Source: JBEKVE01 sp049514335 (GTDB lineage: Bacteria > Actinomycetota > Acidimicrobiia > Acidimicrobiales > UBA8190). From it: 41,577 nt of DNA. The notes beneath the pieces were generated by a model. It saw nothing but the letters and a program-made list of their open reading frames with translations, was not told where the DNA came from and did not search any database. The stretch lies in assembly GCA_049514335.1 (NCBI GenBank), contig JBEKVE010000013.1:1-41577 (forward strand), given 5' to 3'. This document shows positions 7,815-16,292 of the stretch, in pieces. Within the stretch, counting starts at the first letter, position 1, and each line of letters starts with the position of its first letter. Position numbers and translations under genes: made by a program.

Positions 7815-8710
7815 TGGCCGAGGAAGAAGCGGACCTCCCCGAGGCGGCGCAGCGACGGCTGTCGTCGGGGGCCTTCTCGTCGGGACTGAGCACCCCCGAC
7901 TTCGCCGCCTGCCTGGCCATGGGGCTCCGGCCCGTGGGCCTCGTGCAGGGATTCTGTGTCATGAAGTGGAGCTGGTACGGCGCCGGATCCCCGTACTTCC
8001 AGGCCTCGACGCCGTACTCCTCGGGCGGCGGCGAGTACGCCGAGACCTACCGCTGCCCGCACGGGTTCGTATCGGCCGAGCACCGCACCTGGGGTCAGAA
8101 CTACGAGCAGACCTGGGTCGAGTCCGCCTGGTCGCAGGGCTTCGGCTCGGCCTACGCCCGCCTCGTCGACGAGGCCGTCTCCGTCGGCGCCCACGGCGTC
8201 ATCGGCATCGTCGACACCACGCGCCTGCTCACGGACATGTCGGTCACCGAGTTCCACATCCTGGGGACGGCGGTGGTCGTCGAGGGGGGTGCGCCTCCCC
8301 CCGACGGGCAGCCGTGGACGACGTACCTCGCCGGCCAGCGCCTGGCCAAGCTGATCGAGGCGGGGTACATGCCCGTGGCACTGGCGGCCGCCATGACCTC
8401 GGTGCGGGTGTGGGCCTACTGCATGACCGACTACCTGATGGAGGGCCGCAACTTCACGTGGGGCGGCGCCGGGGCCCAGGAGGTCGACCAGGTGGTGCGG
8501 GCCCACATGGCGGTCCGGCAACTCGCCCGCCGGCGCGTACGCGACCAGCTCGGGGCCGACAGCCTCCACGGGGCGCACATGGCGACGTCGCACCGGGAGC
8601 TGGGCGAGGGTGACGAGGTGGTCGAGTGCACCCTGCGCGGCACCCGCGTGCGGCGCTTCAAGGACTTCGACCCGCTCCCCGCACCCCGCCCCACGGTGCG
8701 GCTGTCGTGA
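7814..8710 (+). CDS. Tandem YbjQ-like (DUF74) domain protein 2, divergent
   Basis: A 298-residue paralogue of its neighbours. The first domain (about residues 15-160) keeps FSSGLSTPDFAACLAMGLRPVGLVQG, the helix FGSAYARLVDEAVSVGAHGVIGIV and the strand EFHILGTAVVV. It carries an insert of about 25 residues with CPHGFVSAEHRTWGQNYEQTW where the partners have a short loop. The second domain (170-290) is more degraded: LAGQRLAKLIEAGYMPVAL, then a helix VVRAHMAVRQLARRRVRDQLGADSLHG and the strand VVECTLRGTRVRRF. ATG 7814 shares one base with the preceding stop codon (TGATG), and the stop overlaps the GTG of the next gene. The insert and loss of consensus suggest a specialised subunit of a hetero-oligomer; this is inference. 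Confidence 0.82.
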   Translation: MAEEEADLPEAAQRRLSSGAFSSGLSTPDFAACLAMGLRPVGLVQGFCVMKWSWYGAGSPYFQASTPYSSGGGEYAETYRCPHGFVSAEHRTWGQNYEQTWVESAWSQGFGSAYARLVDEAVSVGAHGVIGIVDTTRLLTDMSVTEFHILGTAVVVEGGAPPPDGQPWTTYLAGQRLAKLIEAGYMPVALAAAMTSVRVWAYCMTDYLMEGRNFTWGGAGAQEVDQVVRAHMAVRQLARRRVRDQLGADSLHGAHMATSHRELGEGDEVVECTLRGTRVRRFKDFDPLPAPRPTVRLS

Positions 8711-9546
8711 GCGCCGGGTCGCCCGAGACGGCCCCGGATCAGCGTGCCGAGCTCCTCCGGGCCACGGCGTCGTTGCACGCCGACGGCGGGCGGGGGCGGC
8801 CGGTCACCTCGGACCTGTCCATCGACGAGGCGCTGCTGCTGCACGCCGTGGGCTGGGAGCCGGTGGACCTGGTGTGCGGCGTGTCGGTGGCGTCGGTGCC
8901 GGGCGGCGTGTGGAACTGGGGGTCGGGCGAGATCGGCTCGGCCTCGGCGGCCCAGGCCCTCGCCTTCTCCGGTGCGGTGAGCCGGATCGCCGACGAGTGC
9001 GGGCGCGCCGGGGGCCACGGGGTGGTGGGCGTGCACGTCGATGTGTCGGTGGAGCCCCACCACATCGACGTCGAGCTGGTCGGCACGGCCGTGCGCCCGG
9101 TGGGGACCACGAGCAAGGCCGACGTGTTCGTGTCCGACCTGTCGGGGCGCGACTTCTCCCTCCTCGTCCAGGCCGGCTGGCGGGCCGTCGGTCTGGCCTA
9201 TGGCGCCAGCTTCGTCTACGCCCCCCGGCGCACGGCCGGGACGTCGCTCAAGCAGACGCGCGAGAACGTCGAGCTCACCAACTTCACCGAGGCGATGTAC
9301 TCCGCCCGCGAGCTCGCCATGGAGCGCATGCAGCAGAGCGCCATCACCATGGGGGGCAAGGGCATCGTCGAGGTGAAGGTGACCGAGGGCCCGATGGGCT
9401 TCGCCCGCCACGCCATCGGCTTCGCGGCGTGGGGCACGGCCGTGCGCCTCGAGGCGGCCACGCACCAGTACCTCCGTCCGCAGGTCGTCCTCCCGCTCGA
9501 CGACGCCGTCATCGAATTCGAAGCCGGGTCGCTGCGCGGCGGGTGA
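8707..9546 (+). CDS. Tandem YbjQ-like (DUF74) domain protein 3
   Basis: A 279-residue protein with two YbjQ-like halves, about residues 30-145 and 145-265. The first has VTSDLSIDEALLLHAVGWEPVDLVCGVSV, a weaker helix and HGVVGVHVDVS...IDVELVGTAVRPV. The second is close to consensus: FVSDLSGRDFSLLVQAGWRAVGLAYG, NFTEAMYSARELAMERMQ, GIVEVKVTEGP and GFAAWGTAVRL. GTG 8707 overlaps the preceding stop by four bases (GTGA). It is the last gene of the operon, followed by a hairpin shared with the convergent gene. Cytoplasmic, no signal peptide. Function unknown beyond the family fold. Confidence 0.84.
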   Translation: MSAGSPETAPDQRAELLRATASLHADGGRGRPVTSDLSIDEALLLHAVGWEPVDLVCGVSVASVPGGVWNWGSGEIGSASAAQALAFSGAVSRIADECGRAGGHGVVGVHVDVSVEPHHIDVELVGTAVRPVGTTSKADVFVSDLSGRDFSLLVQAGWRAVGLAYGASFVYAPRRTAGTSLKQTRENVELTNFTEAMYSARELAMERMQQSAITMGGKGIVEVKVTEGPMGFARHAIGFAAWGTAVRLEAATHQYLRPQVVLPLDDAVIEFEAGSLRGG

Positions 9547-9555
9547 CGCCGCGCC

Positions 9556-9582
9556 CCGGCGTCACCGCACGTTCAACGCCGG
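9556..9582. terminator. Hairpin between the convergent YbjQ operon and surface-protein gene
   Basis: CCGGCGT (9556-9562) and ACGCCGG (9576-9582) form a perfect 7-bp stem with a 13-nt loop in the 37-bp gap between convergent stop codons. A bidirectional terminator is likely, although no T-run is present. Confidence 0.45.
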
Positions 9583-9583
9583 C

Positions 9584-12500
9584 TCATCCTCCGTGGTGCC
9601 AGAGGTCGCTCGGTGGGCCCGTGGGGCTGTCCATGTGGCGACCGGTACGCAGCGCCAGGGCCCGCACCATGCGCCGGGGGGCGTCGACCAGGACCAGCAT
9701 GGCCAGACCCATGATCACCAGGGCGGCTCCCACCAGGACCACCCACTTCACCTCGGAGCCCGGGCCGGTGAAGGCGAGCGACCCCGAGGACGCGCTCACC
9801 GCCGGCGCCGTCGAGTCCTGGGACGCCGGGGGATCCGCTTGGTTCGGCGGGTCTGCGGCCCCCGACGTCGAGGTGGTCCCCGCCGCTGCGGTCGTCGGCG
9901 TCGTGGTGCCCCCCGCGGCATCGACGGCCGGCGCCGCGGTCGTGCTCGGCGAACCATCGGGCGACACCGGGGTGGTGGTGTCCGGCGTGCTCGTGGGCGA
10001 CACCGGGGTGGTGGTGTCCGGCGTGCTCGTGGGCGACACCGGGGTGGTGGTGTCCGGCGTGCTCGTGGGCGACACCGGGGTGGTGGTGTCCGGCGTGCTG
10101 TCGGGCGTGGTGCCCGAGGTCGGTGGAACCGTGTAGCCGGTGATGGGTGGCGTTGTGGTGTCGCCGGGGGGCACGGTCTCGGGCGTTGTGACCGGCGGCG
10201 TCGTGGCCGTGGTGGCGATGGTGGGCGACACCGACGCCGTGGCCGGGCCCGTGGTGACGATGCCGGTGGCCAAGGCGTTGTTCGGGTAGGTCTGGCACGT
10301 CAGGGTGAGGTTGCTGCCTGACACGTTCAACACCAATGTGGCCGAGGGGTCCTCGGTGATGGTGATGGTTCCGCCCGTGGCCGTGAACGGCCCGAGCGTG
10401 GACGGAGCGGTCGGCAGGTCGAGGGCGAGCCCCTCGGGTGGCACCGGGGAGGGGATGGGCGCGTCGATGTTCATCGACCCCGTCGACAAGGTGGCCGGGG
10501 TCGCCCCGGTCACGTCCACCGCCGCCGTGGCGCTTCCCAGGATGGCGGAGTTCCCCAGGGCAGCCGCAGCCGTGACGATCTGCGTCGGCAGCGACACCTG
10601 GGACTGGTAGCCGGTCAGGTTGAATTGTTCGCCCGAAGACGGATCGGCGGGTGTGATGGTCCCCGAGGTGGTGACGTTGTTGAGGGCGATGTTGCCCACC
10701 GGCGTGCCCGGGCAGTACAGCTCGTACGCCCCTGTGGTCGACGGCGGTGGCGGCAGCGTCGCCCCGTCACCGAGGGCGAGCACCGGCTCGGTGGGCGGCT
10801 GCAGCGGCGGGCCGTTCTCGACGATCCCGGTGGGCTCGGTGTTGTTGGGATACGTCTCGCAGCTGAGCGGCAAGTTCAGTCCGGCGTCCAGCAGCGTGAG
10901 CTGCACGTCGGCATCCTGGGTGACGATGATGCCGCCCCCTGTGGACGTGAACGGGCCGACACTGATGGCGGGAGACGGCGCCGTGAGTGTCAACCCCGTG
11001 GGCGGGATCGTCGACGGTATGGGGGTGTCGAAGTTCATGGCACCGGTGGATATCGATGCCGGGGTGGCGCCGGTCACGTCGATGGACGTGGTGACCGTGC
11101 CCGTCACGGCGACGTTGCCGATGGCCGTCAGTGCCGAGGCGATGCTCGGTGGGATCGTCACCGTGCTCTGGTAACCCGACACGTTGAACTGGGAGCCCGT
11201 GGCCGGGTCGGCGGGCGAGAGGGAGGCGGTCGATGTGACGTTGTTGAACGCCACGTCTCCGATGGGCGTGTTCGGGCAGAACAGCTCGTACGGACCCTGA
11301 TTGCCCTGGGTGGGCGGCGGCAGGGTGGCCTGGCCGGTGGCGATGACGGGCTCGACCGGGGCCACCTGCGGGAAGGTGGTGGACAGGCCGGTCGGCTGGG
11401 TGTCGTTGGGGAAGGTCGTGCAGAACAGCCCGAAGTTGTCGCCGAATTCGGTGACGTCGAGGTTCACCTCGCCGATGGCCATCTGGATGGGGCCGCCCTC
11501 GGCGGTGAAGTACTCGTCCGAGCCGGCCGGCGGCGTGGCGGTGAACTGGACGCCGCCCGCGGGCACCGGGTTGGGCAACGTCACGTCGAAGTGCATGTCG
11601 AGGTCACCGATGGGATACGGGCCCGGGAAGGGTTCGATGACCGCCGGGCCACCGGAGCTCTGGGCCACCGACGTCGTCGGCCCGACGCTGCTGACGAGGT
11701 AGCCACCGCCTCCGTACCCGCCGTCGTAGCCGTAGACCCCGGAGGCGTCGAGGAACACCGACATGTCCCCCTGGAGCTCGGTCATGCCGAGCGTCTCCGC
11801 CTGTTGGGCAACGGCCTGAGGGATGGAGAACTGCGTCTGGAGGTTGCTGAGGTCGAACTGGTCACCCTCCTTGAGGGTGGAGGGCGAGATCGTTCCCGAG
11901 GTGGTGGTGTCGTTCAGCACCAGGTTCCCCACCGGGGACTGGGGGCAGTACAGCTCGTAGGGGCTGCCCGGGGGAATGGTGCTGGGTGTGTAGGGGTACA
12001 CGGTCGTGGTGGTGGTCGAGGGCGACGTGGTGGTCGAGCCCGAGGCCGTCGCCAGGGCGATGATGGGCCGCATGGCGGGGCCGGTCGGCGCGGTGCCGGT
12101 CGAGCCCGACGTGGCCACGCTGTCGTTCGGGTACGCCGTGCACGACATGGTGAAGGCCTTGCTCGACAATTCCGCCACCACGTACATCGACTGGTCCTGA
12201 GCGATGGTGATGGGCCCGCCGTCGGCGGTGAAGGTCCCCACGCTCATGGGGGTCGTGGGGATGTCGAGCCCGAGGCCGGCGCTCGGCACCGGGTTCGGGA
12301 TGGGGACGTCGAAGTTCATCGACCCCGTCGACGCCTGGTCGGGTGACGCCCCGTAGGCGTCGACGGCGCTGGCCGCCTCCCCCACGAAGCCACTGTTCCC
12401 CAGTCCCGCCGCGGCCTCGGCCACGCCGGCCGGAAGCGGTATCTGGGTCTGGTAGTTCGTCACCTGGAACTGGTCGCCCGCCGCCAGGCCGCCCGCCACG

Positions 12501-13264
12501 GTGGCGGAGGTGGTGACGCCGTTGAACACGAGATCACCCACCGGGGTGTGCGGGCAGTACAGCTCGTAGGGGCCGGTGACCCCCTCCGTGGGAGGCGGGG
12601 TGGTCTGCCCGGTGGAGGCGATCACGGGCGAGATCGGCGTCCCGGGCGGGATGGCGCTCGACAGGCCCGAAGGGAGGACGTCGTTGGGGTAGGCGGAGCA
12701 CGACAGCGCCAGCGGCCCGATGTCGCCGTCCTGCACGTCGAAGCTCGTGGTGGGGGCGAGAGAGAGCGTGATGTTGGAGCTCGTGGCGGTGAAGGGTCCG
12801 AGCGTCGTGGGCGTGGAGGGGATCTCGAGCGTGACCCCGTCGGCAGGAACCGGGTTGGGGATGGGGGTGCTGTAGGACATGGCCCCGGTGGACATCAACG
12901 CCGGCGTCGCCCCCGACGCGTCCACGGTGGAGGTGATGGAGCCACTGAGCGACGCGTTCCCGGCCGCCGAGGCGTCCTGCAGGACGCTGGCGGGGATGGG
13001 GGCGGTCATCTGCGCGTTGACCAGACTGAACTGCTGGCCCGGAGCGGGCGACGCCGGTGACAGGGATCCGGTGAGGACGACATCGTTGATGACGATGTTC
13101 CCGAGCGGTGTGCCGCTGCACAGCATCTCGACCGGAGACGTGTCTGCGAATGCAGGTGACGTGAGCGCTTGTATGCCCACGCCAACGAGCATCATTGAGC
13201 CGGCAACGAGCGCGACCGCCCCGGCCACGCTGAGCCGGGTGGCGGCTTTCGGAATACGTCCCAT
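9584..13264 (-). CDS. Large cell-surface protein: five about 200-residue repeats, Thr/Pro stalk, LAFTG-type sorting signal
   Basis: A 1226-residue surface protein. Signal peptide: residues 1-40, with RIPKAATR, a long hydrophobic core and cleavage after AFA40. Five repeats follow, starting near residues 45, 233, 436, 659 and 847. Each opens with a YELYCPxTPxGN-like strand and contains QFNL, DVTGATPA, STGSMNFD and PIPNPVP-like segments, with a second cysteine in LxCxTYPN, so one disulfide per repeat is likely. Repeat 3 has a Gly/Tyr-rich insert. After about residue 1020 comes a Thr/Pro/Ser stalk with four PVSPTSTPDTTT units. LAFTG at 1163-1167 fits the LAxTG motif of class E sortases and is followed by a membrane span and RR. 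The cytoplasmic tail of about 30 residues is unusually long. The start ATG 13264 is preferred because AGGGGG lies just upstream and a clean signal peptide begins there. No sortase gene is in the window. Possible S-layer or adhesin role. Confidence 0.88.
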   Translation of the reverse strand: MGRIPKAATRLSVAGAVALVAGSMMLVGVGIQALTSPAFADTSPVEMLCSGTPLGNIVINDVVLTGSLSPASPAPGQQFSLVNAQMTAPIPASVLQDASAAGNASLSGSITSTVDASGATPALMSTGAMSYSTPIPNPVPADGVTLEIPSTPTTLGPFTATSSNITLSLAPTTSFDVQDGDIGPLALSCSAYPNDVLPSGLSSAIPPGTPISPVIASTGQTTPPPTEGVTGPYELYCPHTPVGDLVFNGVTTSATVAGGLAAGDQFQVTNYQTQIPLPAGVAEAAAGLGNSGFVGEAASAVDAYGASPDQASTGSMNFDVPIPNPVPSAGLGLDIPTTPMSVGTFTADGGPITIAQDQSMYVVAELSSKAFTMSCTAYPNDSVATSGSTGTAPTGPAMRPIIALATASGSTTTSPSTTTTTVYPYTPSTIPPGSPYELYCPQSPVGNLVLNDTTTSGTISPSTLKEGDQFDLSNLQTQFSIPQAVAQQAETLGMTELQGDMSVFLDASGVYGYDGGYGGGGYLVSSVGPTTSVAQSSGGPAVIEPFPGPYPIGDLDMHFDVTLPNPVPAGGVQFTATPPAGSDEYFTAEGGPIQMAIGEVNLDVTEFGDNFGLFCTTFPNDTQPTGLSTTFPQVAPVEPVIATGQATLPPPTQGNQGPYELFCPNTPIGDVAFNNVTSTASLSPADPATGSQFNVSGYQSTVTIPPSIASALTAIGNVAVTGTVTTSIDVTGATPASISTGAMNFDTPIPSTIPPTGLTLTAPSPAISVGPFTSTGGGIIVTQDADVQLTLLDAGLNLPLSCETYPNNTEPTGIVENGPPLQPPTEPVLALGDGATLPPPPSTTGAYELYCPGTPVGNIALNNVTTSGTITPADPSSGEQFNLTGYQSQVSLPTQIVTAAAALGNSAILGSATAAVDVTGATPATLSTGSMNIDAPIPSPVPPEGLALDLPTAPSTLGPFTATGGTITITEDPSATLVLNVSGSNLTLTCQTYPNNALATGIVTTGPATASVSPTIATTATTPPVTTPETVPPGDTTTPPITGYTVPPTSGTTPDSTPDTTTPVSPTSTPDTTTPVSPTSTPDTTTPVSPTSTPDTTTPVSPDGSPSTTAAPAVDAAGGTTTPTTAAAGTTSTSGAADPPNQADPPASQDSTAPAVSASSGSLAFTGPGSEVKWVVLVGAALVIMGLAMLVLVDAPRRMVRALALRTGRHMDSPTGPPSDLWHHGG
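9961..10099. repeat. 36-bp tandem repeat, nearly four copies, inside the surface-protein gene
   Basis: Units begin at 9961, 9997, 10033 and 10069, and appear identical until the last one diverges near 10100. They encode the 12-residue unit PVSPTSTPDTTT, a probable wall-spanning stalk. In-frame gain or loss of units would alter stalk length without breaking the gene. There are no unique spacers, so this is not a CRISPR array. Confidence 0.9.
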
Positions 13265-13287
13265 GGGGGACCCCCTGTCTGACAGGG
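13265..13287 (-). promoter_or_regulatory. Overlapping palindromes covering the ribosome-binding site of the surface-protein gene
   Basis: Plus-strand GGGGG-A-CCCCC (13265-13275) overlaps CCCTGTC-T-GACAGGG (13273-13287), directly before ATG 13264. In the mRNA the AGGGGG that should bind 16S rRNA can pair either with the upstream CCCUGU or with the following UCCCCC. Either a translational switch or a DNA operator would explain it. Confidence 0.35.
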
Positions 13288-13511
13288 CGGCATCTTGCTG
13301 GCGACACCGGAATGTCGCGCCCAATCCGATCAGATGGGACCCATGGGCACATCGTCAAGATTGATGATCCGTTGCGGCGAGCCGCCCTGCGTCGTCTGAG
13401 GGCTCGTCCGACAGGTCCACATGGAAGGACCACGCGTGGTGCCCCGATTGCCACTACCGTCGAGCAGGTCCAGGTCACCGCAGTGACGGGAATCGCGTCG
13501 AAGGGGGAACC

Positions 13512-14135
13512 GTGGGTCGCAGGCGGGGAACGCGCGTGGCGGCGGTTTTTGCACCACTCCTCGTGGTGACGGTGGTGGGGGCGGCGTGCAGCTCCACTCC
13601 GGCCTCGACGGCGCCCACGGTGGTGGTGGCCCGCGGCAGCGTGCAGTGCTCGACGGTGACCGGTTCGGTCGACTTCGCGCCGCCGCTCACCACCAAGGGC
13701 ACGTCAGCTGAGACCACCACCATCTCGGTGACGTCGTCGGACTGCGCCGTCACCGGGTCGAACGTGAACGCGGTGAAGAGCGGGGTCGGCACCGCCACCA
13801 TCTCGAGCCCCACCAACAGCTGCGCCGGCCTCCTCACGCCCCGCCCCCTGAGCGTGGACGTCACCTGGGACCCCTCCCTCGTCCACACCAGCGTCGTCAT
13901 GTTCTCGGGCTACACCGTCGACACCAACGGCCCCGGTGGCGGCGGCGGGTTCACCCTTCCCGACACCGGCGGCACCGCCAAGGTCACGGGGTCGTTCGCC
14001 GGGTCGGACAAGGGGGCGGGGTCGACCGCGGCCACGTACTCGAACATGACCACCAACCAGCTCCTGGCGGCGTGCGGATCGAGCACAGGTCTGGCCTCCA
14101 TCCCCGTGACATCGGGCACGATCAGCCTCAAATAG
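13512..14135 (+). CDS. Predicted lipoprotein of unknown function
   Basis: A 207-residue exported protein. The n-region VGRRRGTR is followed by a hydrophobic core and a lipobox ending in GAAC with Cys26, so lipid anchoring on the outer face of the membrane is likely. Mature residues 35-205 are rich in Thr, Ser and Val with a repeating strand pattern. Three cysteines (in SVQCST, SDCAV, NSCAG) may form disulfides. A Gly run (GPGGGGGF) sits near residue 138. The start is GTG 13512, with AAGGGGG 4-5 nt upstream. The next lipoprotein gene starts 25 bp downstream on the same strand, so they are probably one operon. I do not recognise a family. Confidence 0.8.
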   Translation: MGRRRGTRVAAVFAPLLVVTVVGAACSSTPASTAPTVVVARGSVQCSTVTGSVDFAPPLTTKGTSAETTTISVTSSDCAVTGSNVNAVKSGVGTATISSPTNSCAGLLTPRPLSVDVTWDPSLVHTSVVMFSGYTVDTNGPGGGGGFTLPDTGGTAKVTGSFAGSDKGAGSTAATYSNMTTNQLLAACGSSTGLASIPVTSGTISLK

Positions 14136-14160
14136 AAACGCCAGGGAACCGGGAGACGCC

Positions 14161-14892
14161 ATGCGCCGCGCTACGTCCATGGTGGTGCTGTGCCTGGCGG
14201 TGGGCGGCATCGTGCTGTGTTCGTGCAGTGTCGTGAACGCAGCGCGGAAGGTGGCGCACGATGTCGAGGGCAACAAGGCCACCATCGACGCCTTCTCGGG
14301 CACGGTCAAGTCGGGCGAGGACGCCACCTTCGAGGCGACCTACGCCACCACGGGCGCCGCGCCCGCCACGGTGGTCTATGCCGTGCGCCCTCCCACCGGG
14401 TTGGCCTTCCAGGAGACCCCGTCGGGCTCCACCGGTGGCTCTGGGACAACGAGTGTGGACCTCATCGTGAACTCCTCGGGGGAGTTCTCGTGCGCACCAT
14501 CCTCGCCGGGGCAGCCGCCGACGTGTCAGAAGCTGGGGGCGGCCACGGCGACGGCGGAGAACAAGCTGTTCGACTTCTACACCCCGGCCCACTGGGTGGC
14601 GTTCCTGAAGGACTTCTCGCTGGCGGCCGGGCTGGCCGGTGACAAAGTCACGTCGTCGACCATGACGGTGAACGGCTTCGCCCTGCAGTGCGTCGACTTC
14701 GATGCACCGGGCATCCCCGGCACGAGCACCATCTGCACCACGGCGCAGGGCATCCTCGGCTACGTGAAGGTCGCCTCCGACACCACGAGCTTCGAGATCA
14801 CGAGTTACAGCGCCACCCCGTCGGCCTCGCTGTTCGCCCTTCCCGCCGGTGCCACCGTGACCACGGCTCCGCCCTCCGAGGCGCACACCTGA
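14161..14892 (+). CDS. Predicted lipoprotein, paralogue of the lipoprotein at 22790-23563
   Basis: A 243-residue exported protein with a short signal peptide and lipobox VLCSC (Cys22). The sequence starts after the signal with a helix, then FSGTVKSGEDATFEATYATT, resembling the first strands of LppX/LolA-like lipoproteins, which are half-barrels that hold lipids. The last 60 residues contain a Cys pair (CVDF...ICTTAQG), the strand LGYVKVASDTTSFEITSYS and the closing LFALPAGATVTT. The lipoprotein at 22790-23563 ends with the same architecture (CVTI...VCVTGTG, ELTSYS, FALPAGATIET). The pair may share a ligand-binding role, but no ligand can be named. GGGAGA lies 5 nt before ATG 14161. Confidence 0.82.
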   Translation: MRRATSMVVLCLAVGGIVLCSCSVVNAARKVAHDVEGNKATIDAFSGTVKSGEDATFEATYATTGAAPATVVYAVRPPTGLAFQETPSGSTGGSGTTSVDLIVNSSGEFSCAPSSPGQPPTCQKLGAATATAENKLFDFYTPAHWVAFLKDFSLAAGLAGDKVTSSTMTVNGFALQCVDFDAPGIPGTSTICTTAQGILGYVKVASDTTSFEITSYSATPSASLFALPAGATVTTAPPSEAHT

Positions 14893-15001
14893 CCGGGCCG
14901 TGCACACCGGGGCGTCGGTCTTGCGGTAGACAGAAGCCGTGGAGGGGCGGACCCGCCGGCGAACGCCGGCCACGAGCACGCGTACCGTTCGACCCGGCCT
15001 G

Positions 15002-16228
15002 ATGCGCGGAGCGCGCGCCACGGTCGTCGTGGCCGTCGCCGCGCTGGTCCTGGCGGCGTGCGGGTCGCCCGGTGGTCCGAAGGCCATCCCCGCGCCGCAC
15101 GGCCTGCCGTCGTTCTACTCCGTCCCCCAACCGCTCCCCCACACCGGGCCGGGAACGCTGCTCAAGTCGGCCCGCCTGAGCGTCCCCGGCCTCGACGGCA
15201 CCGCCTACCGGGTCATGTACCTGTCGGAGTCGGTGACGGGTCGTCTTGTCCCGGTCACGGGTCTCATCGTCGTCCCCACCCGCCCCGCACCCCCGGGTGG
15301 CTACCGGGTGGTCACCTGGGGACACGGCACGAACGGCATGGCCGACCAGTGCGCGCCGTCGCTCGACCCCACCACGGACGTACCGCTCGCCAACGACCTT
15401 CTGAACCAGGGGTGGGAGGTCACGGCCAGTGACTACCAAGGTGAAGGCACGCCCGGTCTGCTCCCCTATCTGGTGGGGGTGAGCGCGGCCCGCAACACCA
15501 TCGACATCGTCCGGGCCGCCCGCCACCTCGGCGCCGCCCACGCCAGCGACGACTACGTGGTGTGGGGCCATTCCGAGGGCGGCCAGACGGCCATGTTCTC
15601 GCTCGACATCGGGCCCACCTACGCGCCGGAGCTCCACCTGAAGGGGGTCGTGGCCGGCGCCCCGCCCTCGCAGTTCTACGCCATCTACCAATTCCTGCAG
15701 ACGAGCCCCTATCGCTATTACCTGTTCATGGCGGCCGGCGGCTTCAACTCGGCCTACGGCAACACGGCCGCACCTCTCGACCAGGTCCTCACCCCCCTCG
15801 GGACGAGCCTCCTGCCCGACCTCGAAAAGGGGTGCTCCGATTACATCGCCCAGATCACGAGCAAGTACACCCTGGCGCAGCTCACCAAGGGGGACCCTTT
15901 CGACATCCCGGCCTGGAAGGTGCTGCTGAACGACAACGACCCGGGTGCGTTCACACACGCCAGCCCTGCGCCGCTGCTCATCATCCAAGGCGGTGCAGAC
16001 GAGCAGATCCCCGTCATCTCCACGCAGCTGCTCGCCACACACCTGTGCGGACTGGGCCAGGACCTGGAGCGGTGGATCTACCCGGGACAGAGCCATGCCG
16101 GAGTCATCACCCCCTCGGCCCACGACATGATCCACTGGATCGCCGACCGGTTCGCGGGCGATCCCGATCCCGACCCGTACGCCCCCACCGGCCTGCCGGG
16201 CGTGCAGACCACCACCTGCCCCAGCTGA
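15002..16228 (+). CDS. Secretory-lipase-like alpha/beta hydrolase, lipoprotein
   Basis: A 408-residue exported serine hydrolase. The signal peptide MRGARATVVVAVAALVLAAC ends in a lipobox with Cys20. The catalytic serine sits in GHSEGG (189-194), the nucleophile elbow. WGHGTNG (about 107-113) forms the oxyanion-side loop after the first strands. The Asp probably lies in IQGGADEQIP (about residue 333) and the His in GQSHAG (about 362). Layout and length match the secretory lipase family (LIP type), whose members cleave triacylglycerols or short esters; the true substrate is unknown. The start is uncertain: ATG 15002 gives a compact signal peptide, while GTG 14939 would add 21 Arg-rich residues and has a weak TAGACA box 6 nt upstream. 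It converges on the GH26-like gene. Confidence 0.87.
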   Translation: MRGARATVVVAVAALVLAACGSPGGPKAIPAPHGLPSFYSVPQPLPHTGPGTLLKSARLSVPGLDGTAYRVMYLSESVTGRLVPVTGLIVVPTRPAPPGGYRVVTWGHGTNGMADQCAPSLDPTTDVPLANDLLNQGWEVTASDYQGEGTPGLLPYLVGVSAARNTIDIVRAARHLGAAHASDDYVVWGHSEGGQTAMFSLDIGPTYAPELHLKGVVAGAPPSQFYAIYQFLQTSPYRYYLFMAAGGFNSAYGNTAAPLDQVLTPLGTSLLPDLEKGCSDYIAQITSKYTLAQLTKGDPFDIPAWKVLLNDNDPGAFTHASPAPLLIIQGGADEQIPVISTQLLATHLCGLGQDLERWIYPGQSHAGVITPSAHDMIHWIADRFAGDPDPDPYAPTGLPGVQTTTCPS

Positions 16229-16243
16229 TCCTCACCGGGGGGG

Positions 16244-16256
16244 GCACCGGTCGCCG
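16244..16256. terminator. Small hairpin between convergent hydrolase genes
   Basis: ACCGG (16244-16248), loop TCG, CCGGT (16252-16256), in the 64-bp gap between the lipase-like and GH26-like genes. The stem is only 5 bp and no T-run follows, so support is weak. Confidence 0.25.
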
Positions 16257-16292
16257 GTTCCCCGTCCGAAGGCGCCAAGGCGTCGTGGGCGG

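Noticed and set aside
9961..10099. CRISPR-like array
   Set aside because: The units are contiguous, with no spacers, and encode an in-frame Pro/Thr stalk in a surface protein; no cas genes are present.
10625..12346. Long plus-strand open frame of more than 550 codons opposite the surface-protein gene
   Set aside because: It has Arg/Gly/His-rich composition without domain pattern, while the minus strand encodes clear repeats, a signal peptide and an anchor. It is a GC-rich antisense artefact.
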